DNA from: Brevibacillus antibioticus
GTDB taxonomy: Bacteria > Bacillota > Bacilli > Brevibacillales > Brevibacillaceae
NCBI RefSeq assembly: GCF_005217615.1
Contig: NZ_SZNK01000001.1
Location: forward strand, 763,501 to 827,500
Length of the DNA: 64,000 nt
Reading direction: 5' to 3'
This document shows, one piece after another, positions 36,117 to 43,495 of the stretch; within the stretch, counting starts at the first letter, position 1, and every line of letters begins with the position of its first letter. A program made the position numbers and the translations under genes. The notes beneath the pieces are model-generated. The model saw nothing but the letters and a program-made list of their open reading frames with translations, had not been told where the DNA came from and did not search any database.

Positions 36117-36815
36117 CTAATACTGAATCACCGTATAGTTGCAGGACTGGCACCCGCGAATTTTGGAATCATCCTCACGTAATTCAATGTTCCCCAAGTA
36201 CGTTTCGAATATTCCCATCAACAGAGCGTTGTGCATCTGGCATACGGCATTCGGATATTTTTTTGCGCTGTCGGAGAAGGTGCAATTATTTACGCGAAAA
36301 CGTAGCGTTCCTTCTTCCATTGCTTCGATGTCTGGTTTCAATCCCTGAGCCACGACAATCCGATGGACCAGGTCCAATTTTTCTTCCATAGAGGCTACTT
36401 CTAAATTGATTCCGCTTTGGACAACCGCCCGTTTTGCCATCTCTGTTCCAATGCGATGTCCCATTTTAATTAGAGCGGCTTCGCCAGCTTCGCCGAGCGA
36501 GAGCAGACTTTCAATCGCGATATCGGCCAACAGCTGATAGTCACGAGGTGGGAATTGCAGACTCACAACCTGTTCAGACAGTGAGTACAACCGACTGGGA
36601 CGTCCTCCCTTACCACTTTTGTCTGTAACAGCAGTGAGTAAATTCACGTCCTCTAACTTCGTCAAGTGCAAGCGTGCCACATTAGGGTGGATAGAGAAGT
36701 GATCAGCTATATCCTGAACCGTGATAGGATCTTTACTGTAGGCGACAAATTGGTAAATGGAAAAACGGGTGGGGTCAGCTAAAGCACTGGTTAACTTTTG
36801 CGCATCGTGGTCCAT
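36117..36815 (-). CDS. SufR-like winged-helix regulator with C-terminal cysteines
   Basis: A 232-residue transcription factor. An ArsR/DeoR-like winged helix covers about 1-75 (ALADPTRFSIYQFV, ITVQDIADHF, NVARLHLTKLED). The C-terminal part resembles the sensor half of SufR-type repressors: NNCTF, then Cys 13 residues on, then CQSC 29 residues further, close to the cysteine spacing that binds an iron-sulfur cluster in SufR. This suggests a redox or iron-sulfur sensor. No suf genes are in the window. ATG is preceded by AAAGGGGTAT. Targets unknown. Confidence 0.72.
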   Translation of the reverse strand: MDHDAQKLTSALADPTRFSIYQFVAYSKDPITVQDIADHFSIHPNVARLHLTKLEDVNLLTAVTDKSGKGGRPSRLYSLSEQVVSLQFPPRDYQLLADIAIESLLSLGEAGEAALIKMGHRIGTEMAKRAVVQSGINLEVASMEEKLDLVHRIVVAQGLKPDIEAMEEGTLRFRVNNCTFSDSAKKYPNAVCQMHNALLMGIFETYLGNIELREDDSKIRGCQSCNYTVIQY

Positions 36816-36855
36816 GCCGATACCCCTTTCTCAAAACAATCTCCATAAGATCAAA

Positions 36856-37019
36856 TTCAAAAAGTCGTCTTTTCAGCACCGAGAAAGAGGTGAGAACCTG
36901 AAAAAGGAGGAGCGGAGTGTAGGGGACCTACATGAGCACCGGACTTTGAAGGTGAACGCCTCTTTCGATGTTGCCCAAGCTTTCAGGGCTCCTTCGTGAT
37001 CAAAAGACGACTTTTTGAA
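36856..37019. mobile_element. MITE-like element with 18-bp perfect terminal inverted repeats
   Basis: TTCAAAAAGTCGTCTTTT (36856-36873) is the exact inverse of 37002-37019. The 164-base unit contains a perfect hairpin TGTAGG-GGA-CCTACA (36918-36932) and GAGGAG-rich sequence, and codes for no plausible protein. A near-perfect direct repeat, ACAATCTCCATAAG (36836-36849) and ACAATCTTCATAAG (37019-37032), flanks it. It fills part of the 463-base divergent gap 36816-37278; the rest holds the mgsR promoter and leader. Copy number is unknown. Confidence 0.6.
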
Positions 37020-37122
37020 CAATCTTCATAAGTGTATCCCATTTTGTGTTACTTGTTAAGGTAGCAGTGTGCTACAACAGCATATCACACGAATTTTCAT
37101 CTAGTTTTTAAATTAACTACTA

Positions 37123-37151
37123 TTGACATAGTGTTAATGAAGCAGTAAAAT
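37123..37151 (+). promoter_or_regulatory. Sigma-A promoter of mgsR
   Basis: TTGACA, 17-base spacer, TAAAAT. It leaves a leader of about 120 bases before the mgsR ATG, AT-rich, without a clear hairpin. In B. subtilis mgsR is under sigma-B; no sigma-B site was seen here. Confidence 0.7.
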
Positions 37152-37278
37152 CCAAAGTAAGGAAAGAAATTTTATCAACTAACATTTTGTAAGAGCTTAA
37201 ACGAAACATCAAGAACTGCAAATGGTAAGACTTTTATAGATGAAATCATTCGTGATAGTTAAGATGGAGGGGTAACCA

Positions 37279-37656
37279 ATGGCCGTTGCTGAACGTACAC
37301 AAACACAAAAATTAACGTTTTTCACTTATCCGAGCTGTACATCCTGTCGCAAAGCGAAGGCATGGTTGGCAGAAAACGGAGTGAATTACGAAGAGCGTCA
37401 CTTGTTCAAAAATCCACCGACAGCAGAAGAACTGCTTACTATTATTAAAATGACTTCAAATGGCTTGGATGAAATCTTGTCGACGAGAAGTCAGCGTTTT
37501 AAAAACCTGGATGTCGATATTAATGATATGTCGGTGAAGGAGCTGCTCGAAATGCTTAGCGAAGAGCCGCAGCTTTTGAAGCGTCCGATCCTGACTGACG
37601 GTGAAAACCTGATCGTCGGATTCAATTCTTCCGCCATGAAAAATCTGTTGTCCTAA
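37279..37656 (+). CDS. mgsR: Spx/ArsC-family stress regulator MgsR
   Basis: A 125-residue thioredoxin-like regulator that binds the RNA polymerase alpha subunit. The redox switch CTSC is at Cys20-Cys23, followed by KAKAWL, and the RPILTDGENLIVGFN block near 100-115 matches MgsR (YqgZ), which modulates a subset of the general stress regulon. It could be confused with Spx, but the N-terminal extension and FTYPSCTSC start fit MgsR better. ATG follows GGAGGGG. Own promoter and terminator. Confidence 0.85.
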   Translation: MAVAERTQTQKLTFFTYPSCTSCRKAKAWLAENGVNYEERHLFKNPPTAEELLTIIKMTSNGLDEILSTRSQRFKNLDVDINDMSVKELLEMLSEEPQLLKRPILTDGENLIVGFNSSAMKNLLS

Positions 37657-37658
37657 TG

Positions 37659-37690
37659 AAGAGGGGGGAAAGACCTCCTCTTTTTTGTTT
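37659..37690 (+). terminator. Terminator of mgsR
   Basis: GAGGGGGG pairs with CCTCCTC (one mismatch) around AAAGA, then T6. Confidence 0.75.
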
Positions 37691-37743
37691 GTCCATCGAA
37701 AGGTAAAATAAAGCCACAAGTTGATATAAAGGTGGGAGTTTTG

Positions 37744-38511
37744 ATGGAGACCTTGCTTTTGCAAAAACAGGGCGGTATCGCCACAATCACATTAAATCGG
37801 CCGCATGTACATAATGCCATCAGCGTGGAGCTGGTTGACGAACTACATCAGGTCTTGCAAGATTGCCAAGCCGATCCTAAGGTGAAGGTTCTGATTGTGA
37901 CGGGGACGGGTAGAAGCTTTGTTTCCGGCGGCGATTTGAATCAGTTTATTGCAGCGCGCGGCTTTGAACAGGCGTATCCTTTGCTCAGTAAAGTGACAGG
38001 GCTTTTATCGACTGTGGATCAGTTTCCCAAACCGGTGATTGCCATGATTAACGGTGCAGCGGTCGGAGGTGGCTGTGAGTTTGCGGGCGCGTGTCATTTT
38101 CGTTTTGCCAGTGACCGGGCGACCTTCGGATTTGTACAAATCAGCATGCATATTACGACTGGCTGGGGTGGAGGAAGTCGGCTGTTGGACTTGCTGCCAG
38201 AGTCAAAAGCACTCGCTCTCTTGCTGACTGGTGACAGATTGTGTGCAGAGGAAGCCAAGTCCTACGGTTTTGTTGACGAGGTATACACAGAAGAGAAGCT
38301 GCATGAGGAAGTATATCGCTTCGCTCGAAAAATTGCTGCCCAGCCGCTAGCTGGCATTGAGGCGTACATGCAGATCCTGAAGTGGAAGCGTTTGGGACTT
38401 CCGCAAGATGAACGAATCAGGCGCGAAGTGAGTCAATGTGCGCATCTATGGGGTAGCTCTGAACACGTCGCCGTAGTGGAAAGCTTCCTGACAAAGCGCC
38501 CAACGTCCTGA
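37744..38511 (+). CDS. Enoyl-CoA hydratase/isomerase-family protein
   Basis: A 255-residue crotonase-fold enzyme. The oxyanion segments are visible: GRSFVSGGDLNQF near 59-71 and MINGAAVGGGCEFAGACHFR near 104-123. The second catalytic glutamate position is not the canonical E of ECH (the TTGWGGGSRL loop), so the reaction may be isomerisation or another crotonase chemistry. ATG 37744 is 8 bases from AGGTGG. It is separate from the yngF paralogue in the window (42705). Confidence 0.8.
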   Translation: METLLLQKQGGIATITLNRPHVHNAISVELVDELHQVLQDCQADPKVKVLIVTGTGRSFVSGGDLNQFIAARGFEQAYPLLSKVTGLLSTVDQFPKPVIAMINGAAVGGGCEFAGACHFRFASDRATFGFVQISMHITTGWGGGSRLLDLLPESKALALLLTGDRLCAEEAKSYGFVDEVYTEEKLHEEVYRFARKIAAQPLAGIEAYMQILKWKRLGLPQDERIRREVSQCAHLWGSSEHVAVVESFLTKRPTS

Positions 38512-38645
38512 TCGATGCAGTCCTTTTCGTTTAAACATTTATTTGCTTGGACATACTTTTTCTAGTAGAAAGCGATTCTACAAGAGTAGGGAAAAGCATA
38601 GGATGAATTACATCATCCTTTTTAAAGGTAACGGGAGGGACTCAT

Positions 38646-39287
38646 ATGGTAGCTTCCAGACAAGACGCATGGACCGAAGATGACGATCTAGTGTTGGCGG
38701 AAGTCACCTTGCGCCACATACGCGAAGGCGGCACACAGCTTGCTGCATTTGAAGAAGTGGGTCAAAGGTTGGGAAGGACAGCAGCTGCGTGCGGCTTCCG
38801 CTGGAACAGTTGCGTGCGCAAAAGGTACGATGCGGCCATTTCGATTGCGAAAAGCCAAAGGCAGCAATTGAAAAAGCTCGGGAGGATTCAAGCACCGCCT
38901 CCTGTGGTGCCTGAGGTCGAGGTCGTCACGTTGCACACAAAACGCTCAGAAACACCAGTAGCAGAGGTACAAAGGTACGCGGATGTAGAGGAGCAGCAGA
39001 TTGAAACAGTCATTCGCATGCTCGTCAATCAAAAAGAAATGACTCGTCGCTTGCGACAATTGGAACAAGAGTTGGAAGGAAAAGAGTTGGAGTTAAAAGA
39101 ATTGAAAGAAGCCCACGAACGCGCTAGAAAAGAGCTGGATCAGGTTCAGGGTGTCAATGATGACTACCGTGCGTTAGTACAGATCATGGAACGTGCACGC
39201 AAGCTTGCTTTTTTACAGGAAGAGGATTCCAATAAAGCGATCTTCAAAATGGATGAAAATGGAAATTTAGAGCGCGTGGAAAAATAA
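38646..39287 (+). CDS. rsfA: RsfA-family prespore transcription regulator
   Basis: A 213-residue regulator of the RsfA/YlbO (GerR) family. A Myb/SANT-like DNA-binding domain covers about 1-60 (TRQDAWTEDDDLVLAEVTLRHIREG-type start, GRTAAACGFRWNSCVRKRY), and a coiled coil fills about 115-190. In B. subtilis RsfA acts in the forespore under sigma-F and GerR in the mother cell under sigma-E; the ylbP gene next door points to the YlbO/GerR position. ATG follows GGGAGGG. Which of the two roles applies cannot be decided. Confidence 0.83.
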   Translation: MVASRQDAWTEDDDLVLAEVTLRHIREGGTQLAAFEEVGQRLGRTAAACGFRWNSCVRKRYDAAISIAKSQRQQLKKLGRIQAPPPVVPEVEVVTLHTKRSETPVAEVQRYADVEEQQIETVIRMLVNQKEMTRRLRQLEQELEGKELELKELKEAHERARKELDQVQGVNDDYRALVQIMERARKLAFLQEEDSNKAIFKMDENGNLERVEK

Positions 39288-39298
39288 GCGCAAGGCAT

Positions 39299-39334
39299 GA
39301 AAAAAGAAGCGGTGATTGATCCGCTTCTTTTTGT
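39299..39334. terminator. Bidirectional terminator
   Basis: AAAAAGAAGCGG pairs with CCGCTTCTTTTT around TGATTGAT. Confidence 0.9.
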
Positions 39335-39372
39335 TTACGCATTCATCTGTCGTTCACGTTGGTAATAGGGAG

Positions 39373-39840
39373 CTAGTCTTGCAGCTCTACGCTCTCTGGC
39401 AACCATACGTACGGGTTTTCACCACGATCACGCATGAGGTTGTATTTCACAGGTGTGAAGCCCATTTTCAACCAAAAATCGTCTGCGCGACAGCGGGAGT
39501 TGGTTTTAATAGGAGCTCCAAAGCTCTTCGCGTGGTTAACCAAAGCAGTTCCGTAATCTTTGTGACGGTAGTCGGGCAGGACCTCGAGCTTCCACAGCTC
39601 ATAATAGTCTTGCTCTGGTTGGAAGTAACGGTCATATTTCCCGTCAATTTTGTAGAGGCTCATACGTGCTACCAGAAGATCGTTGTCATAAATACCGTAA
39701 AATGGAGATTCCGAATCGTTTTCCACGATGTTCGCCTCCAGGTCTTCCTTCATAGAAAGCTCCTCCAGGCCAAATTCGCGAAACTTCTGGAATTCCTCCA
39801 GTGTCTTATAGTTGATTTGCAAACGTCTTACTTCAAACAT
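39373..39840 (-). CDS. ylbP: GNAT acetyltransferase YlbP
   Basis: A 155-residue N-acetyltransferase whose blocks closely match B. subtilis YlbP: LINYKTLEEF-type start, ELSMKEDLEANI, SPFYGIY, ARMSLY, YELWKLEVLPDY, and the acetyl-CoA loop before GTALVNHAKSFG. Substrate unknown. ATG 39840 has AGGAGTGGC upstream. Location beside rsfA and near panE (ylbQ) reproduces the ylb order of B. subtilis, with the yng operon inserted between. Confidence 0.87.
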   Translation of the reverse strand: MFEVRRLQINYKTLEEFQKFREFGLEELSMKEDLEANIVENDSESPFYGIYDNDLLVARMSLYKIDGKYDRYFQPEQDYYELWKLEVLPDYRHKDYGTALVNHAKSFGAPIKTNSRCRADDFWLKMGFTPVKYNLMRDRGENPYVWLPESVELQD

Positions 39841-40067
39841 GGTTAGCCACTCCTCTCACAGCTCTTTGCCTTGGCCACCTTTCGGCCACGCCCCTTTATT
39901 ATACACGATGATTGGCTTTTCCGAAGTGTTTTTCTTTTTTATATGGAGGGATTGGCAGGAATTGATTTTGCTTCCTTGGAAAAATTTTAAATTTCATCCT
40001 AGAACTATGATCATTCTCGTGGCAAAATAGAAAGTAGCATCACATGATACAAACCAGGCAAACAATT

Positions 40068-40081
40068 TGGAAGCGCTTACG
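40068..40081 (+). promoter_or_regulatory. CcpA binding site (cre) before the yng operon
   Basis: TGGAAGCGCTTACG matches the cre consensus TGWAANCGNTNWCA at all but two edge positions. It lies 36 bases before the yngH start, a position typical for carbon catabolite repression. The rest of the 276-base gap shows no clear sigma-A promoter; a sigma-E promoter is expected from relatives but was not identified. Confidence 0.72.
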
Positions 40082-40116
40082 GTTGTGGTCGGTTTGTCAA
40101 AGAGGGGAGCGTTGCC

Positions 40117-41472
40117 ATGAACAAGGTATTAATCGCAAACCGTGGTGAGATTGCCAGACGAATTATTCGTACATGCAAGGCAAGAGGAGTGGCTACGGTT
40201 GCTGTCTATTCGGATGCAGACAAGGATCTGCCGTTTGTACGTGAAGCAGATGAGTCCGTCCATATTGGTCCACCGCCCGTTCCACACAGTTACCTGAACG
40301 TAGAGGCCATTCTTGCAGCAGCGAAAAGCACCGGTGCCGATGCTATTCATCCAGGCTACGGTCTTTTGTCAGAAAACGAAGCCTTTGCCCGCCGCGTTCT
40401 GGAAGAAGGTCTTCTATTCATTGGGCCTACCCCTGAGGTCATCGGTCAAATGGGCGACAAGCTGACTGCCCGCCGTATTATGGAAGCTGCGGGAGTGCCA
40501 GTCGTTCCAGGGTGCGAGCAGGCTATCGATTCTCCAGATGAAGCAGCTGTCATCGCGATGTCCATTGGATATCCCGTAATGCTAAAGGCTAGTGCTGGCG
40601 GCGGAGGAATCGGGATGCACATTTGTCGAGATGAGGCAGAGCTGCGTCAAGCCTACCAATCGGCGAAAGGTCGTGCAAAAGCGTATTTTGGTAACGATGC
40701 GATGTACTTGGAGAAATACGTGGAACGCCCGCACCACATCGAAGTGCAGGTCGTCGCCGATCAGCACGGAAACGTCATTCACTTATTAGAACGGGAATGC
40801 TCCATACAGCGCAGACATCAAAAGGTGCTCGAGGAAAGCCCTTCTCCCTTTTTGGACACAGCAACAAGAGAGCTACTGTGCGATGCAGCGGTAACAGCGG
40901 CGAAAGCAGTGGGCTACTCGGGTGTTGGAACAGTTGAATTTATCGTAGATGAACAGAAAAACTTTTACTTCTTGGAAATGAATACACGCTTGCAAGTGGA
41001 GCATCCCGTGACGGAAGAAATGACAGGCATTGACCTCGTGTCGCTCCAACTGGACATTGCCGATGGTCACCCGTTGTCGATCAAGCAAGAGGACGTCAAG
41101 GCTCTGCGCCACGCAATTGAGCTGCGCGTCTATGCGGAAGACCCTGTCACCTTCCTGCCATCGCCAGGGACGATTACGTTGTACCAGCCACCTGCATTTG
41201 AAGATGTTCGAATTGATGATGGGGTAGAGACAGGTACACAGGTGACTCCTTTTTACGACCCGATGATTGCAAAGGTCATTGTATCGGCAGCGACAAGAGA
41301 AGAGGCTGTGTACCAGGCGCAGAAGGCTATGGATCATTTTCTGATTACTGGCATTAAAACGAACATTCCGTTTTTGAAGGAAGTATTACAGGACGAACAA
41401 TTCCTGGCAGGTAACTATACGACATGGTTTGTTACTGAGCGCGGAGCTGCGTCAAGTAACGAAAAACGCTAA
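40117..41472 (+). CDS. yngH: Biotin carboxylase subunit of an acyl-CoA (methylcrotonyl-CoA) carboxylase
   Basis: ATP-grasp biotin carboxylase of 451 residues: NRGEIARRIIRTC at the start, HPGYGLLSEN, the glycine loop KASAGGGGIGMH, ECSIQRRHQK, EMNTRLQVEHPVTE. It is AccC-like, but operon context (biotin carrier, HMG-CoA lyase, hydratase, carboxyltransferase) assigns it to methylcrotonyl-CoA carboxylation in leucine breakdown, as B. subtilis yngH. ATG follows AGAGGGGAGCG. A cre site lies upstream. First gene of a five-gene operon. Confidence 0.9.
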   Translation: MNKVLIANRGEIARRIIRTCKARGVATVAVYSDADKDLPFVREADESVHIGPPPVPHSYLNVEAILAAAKSTGADAIHPGYGLLSENEAFARRVLEEGLLFIGPTPEVIGQMGDKLTARRIMEAAGVPVVPGCEQAIDSPDEAAVIAMSIGYPVMLKASAGGGGIGMHICRDEAELRQAYQSAKGRAKAYFGNDAMYLEKYVERPHHIEVQVVADQHGNVIHLLERECSIQRRHQKVLEESPSPFLDTATRELLCDAAVTAAKAVGYSGVGTVEFIVDEQKNFYFLEMNTRLQVEHPVTEEMTGIDLVSLQLDIADGHPLSIKQEDVKALRHAIELRVYAEDPVTFLPSPGTITLYQPPAFEDVRIDDGVETGTQVTPFYDPMIAKVIVSAATREEAVYQAQKAMDHFLITGIKTNIPFLKEVLQDEQFLAGNYTTWFVTERGAASSNEKR

Positions 41473-41503
41473 TATCCATAATAGGTAAGGGAGAGGACCA
41501 TCC

Positions 41504-41716
41504 ATGAAACAAGTAGCAGCCAATATGGCAGGAACTGTTATTAATGTCCTGGTGCAGCCAGGTGACGAGATCACTGAAGGACAAGACGTTCTTGTACTGG
41601 AATCGATGAAAATGGAAGTTCCTGTACAGGCTCAAGCCTCAGGCAAGGTTGTGGAAGTAAAAGCGAATATTGGCGATTTTGTCAACGATGGCGATATCAT
41701 CGTCGTTTTGGAATAA
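41504..41716 (+). CDS. yngHB: Biotin/lipoyl attachment protein (biotin carrier)
   Basis: A 70-residue stand-alone biotinyl domain. The biotin lysine is K36 in ESMKME; flanking GTVINVLVQPGD and GDFVNDGDIIVVLE give the two-fold hammerhead. It carries carboxyl from YngH to YngE. ATG follows GGGAGAGGACC, 31 bases after the yngH stop. A stand-alone carrier of this size is characteristic of the Bacillus yng operon. Confidence 0.92.
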   Translation: MKQVAANMAGTVINVLVQPGDEITEGQDVLVLESMKMEVPVQAQASGKVVEVKANIGDFVNDGDIIVVLE

Positions 41717-41766
41717 GATTAGAATATCTCTAAACTGAGCGGCCGCTAGGTGAGGGGGGATTTGTT

Positions 41767-42666
41767 GTGCGTGTGCAAATCGTGGAGGTCGGTCCTCGTG
41801 ACGGGCTGCAAAATGAGAGCGGGATCGTTCCGGCAGCAGCAAAAATCGCGCTGATTCATAAGCTGATAGAAGCAGGCTTGAAGCGGATAGAAGCAAGTTC
41901 GTTTGTGAATCCGAAATGGATACCGCAACTGGCGGATGCAGATGAGGTCTTGCAGGGAATCAATCGCAGCCAAGAGGTAACGCTCAGTGCATTGGTTCCA
42001 AATATTCGCGGTCTGGAGCGGGCGCGCCAATGCGGACTGACAGAGATTGCCCTGTTTATGTCTGCTTCTCAAACGCATAATCAAAAAAATATCAATAAAC
42101 GGATAGAAGACACGTATCCGATCCTGCGAGAGGTTGCCCAGGAAGCGCTGGCTCTCGGGATGAAAGTTCGCGGATATATCTCAACGGTATTCGGTTGTCC
42201 GTACGAGGGAAACGTTCCGCTGGACAATAGCCGCAGGGTGACAGAGGCTCTGTTGGAAATGGGAGTGTACGAGATTTCTCTCGGGGATACGATCGGGGTT
42301 GCAACACCGAAGCAGGTTCATGAGGTCTTTGGAGAACTTGTGAAAGATGTTACGAACGAGCGCTTAGCCGCCCATTTCCATGATACGAGAGGAACGGGAT
42401 TGGCGAACGTAGCAGCAGCGCTAGAGGAAGGAATCCGCATCTTTGACAGCTCAATTGGTGGCCTCGGCGGATGCCCGTATGCGCCAGGAGCTGCCGGCAA
42501 CATTTCGACTGAAGATTTGGTCTACATGTTGCATGGAATGGGCTATGAAACGGGCGTCGATCTCGAGAAATTGATTGAGGCGGGGGCGTATATTGGGCAG
42601 CAGTTGGGCAAAGAGCTCCCCTCAAAAGTGCTGCGGGCATCGCTCGCAAGCAAACCAGCGGGATGA
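41767..42666 (+). CDS. yngG: Hydroxymethylglutaryl-CoA lyase
   Basis: Splits HMG-CoA to acetyl-CoA and acetoacetate, the last step of leucine catabolism. TIM-barrel enzyme of 299 residues: GPRDGLQNE at 9-17 (catalytic R11, D12), the metal-binding HFHDTRGTGLAN block, and the active-site cysteine loop GGLGGCPYAPGAAGN near 235-250. GTG start at 41767 with GTGAGGGGGG 6-7 bases upstream. Part of the yng operon. Confidence 0.92.
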   Translation: MRVQIVEVGPRDGLQNESGIVPAAAKIALIHKLIEAGLKRIEASSFVNPKWIPQLADADEVLQGINRSQEVTLSALVPNIRGLERARQCGLTEIALFMSASQTHNQKNINKRIEDTYPILREVAQEALALGMKVRGYISTVFGCPYEGNVPLDNSRRVTEALLEMGVYEISLGDTIGVATPKQVHEVFGELVKDVTNERLAAHFHDTRGTGLANVAAALEEGIRIFDSSIGGLGGCPYAPGAAGNISTEDLVYMLHGMGYETGVDLEKLIEAGAYIGQQLGKELPSKVLRASLASKPAG

Positions 42667-42704
42667 TCTGTATTTTCCACACATTCGCAAAGAGGGGATA
42701 AAAG

Positions 42705-43478
42705 ATGACGGTTTCCCTGCAAAGAGAGGGCGCAATCGGCGTGCTAACGCTGCAACGGCCAGAAGTTTTTAACTGCCTCAATCTTGAAACACTTGTGACA
42801 CTGCGTGGCTTGATTAGTGAAATCAGCCATGATCGTGATATCCGGACGGTCATTGTGACAGGTGCTGGTGACAAGGCGTTTTCCTCTGGCGCGGATTTGA
42901 GAGAGCGGCGCTCCATGTCACCACAACAGGTCGATGTCTATATCCAAACGATTCGAGATACGTTCACGGAGCTGGAAAAGCTACCGAAACCAGTCATCGC
43001 GGCGATTAACGGACTGGCGCTGGGGGGCGGTACAGAATTGGCGCTGGCGTGCGATCTGCGAATCATGAGTGAACAGGCCCAGATGGGATTAACGGAGACC
43101 TCGCTCGGGATCATCCCTGGTGCCGGCGGAACACAGCGTTTACCTCGACTGGTTGGAAAAGGCGTCGCCAAGGATCTGATTTTTACGGCAAGGCGTGTAT
43201 TTCCCCAGGAGGCACTGTCCATCGGGTTGATCAATCGGATTGTTCCCGCTGATCAACTCATGGAGACAGCCATTTCTTTGGCTGAGCAAATTTCAATGAA
43301 TGCTCCACTTGCCCTAGCCCAAGCCAAGTTTGCCATCGATTGTGGAGTAGAGGTCGAGTTAGCTAGTGGACTTCAAATTGAAAGCAACGCATACAAGCTG
43401 CTCGTCCCCACGAAGGACCGCCTAGAAGGACTCGCAGCTTTTCAAGAAAAACGAAAACCGATATACCGCGGAGAGTGA
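42705..43478 (+). CDS. yngF: Enoyl-CoA hydratase (methylglutaconyl-CoA hydratase role)
   Basis: A 257-residue crotonase: AFSSGADLRER near 59-69, INGLALGGGTELALACD near 97-113, and LTETSLGIIPGAGGTQRLPR near 126-145 with the two catalytic glutamates of a true hydratase (E110 and E131 region). In operon context it hydrates 3-methylglutaconyl-CoA to HMG-CoA, the substrate of YngG. ATG follows AGAGGGGATAAAAG. Stop is 18 bases before the yngE ATG. Confidence 0.87.
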   Translation: MTVSLQREGAIGVLTLQRPEVFNCLNLETLVTLRGLISEISHDRDIRTVIVTGAGDKAFSSGADLRERRSMSPQQVDVYIQTIRDTFTELEKLPKPVIAAINGLALGGGTELALACDLRIMSEQAQMGLTETSLGIIPGAGGTQRLPRLVGKGVAKDLIFTARRVFPQEALSIGLINRIVPADQLMETAISLAEQISMNAPLALAQAKFAIDCGVEVELASGLQIESNAYKLLVPTKDRLEGLAAFQEKRKPIYRGE

Positions 43479-43495
43479 CGAGGGGGATTACGCTG

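Noticed and set aside
36757-36999. 80-codon frame crossing the MITE-like repeat
   Set aside because: It overlaps the start of the SufR-like gene and the palindromic element and has no ribosome site.
39812-40030. 72-codon frame in the ylbP-yngH gap
   Set aside because: Hydrophobic, unstructured composition, overlaps the ylbP start, no ribosome site.
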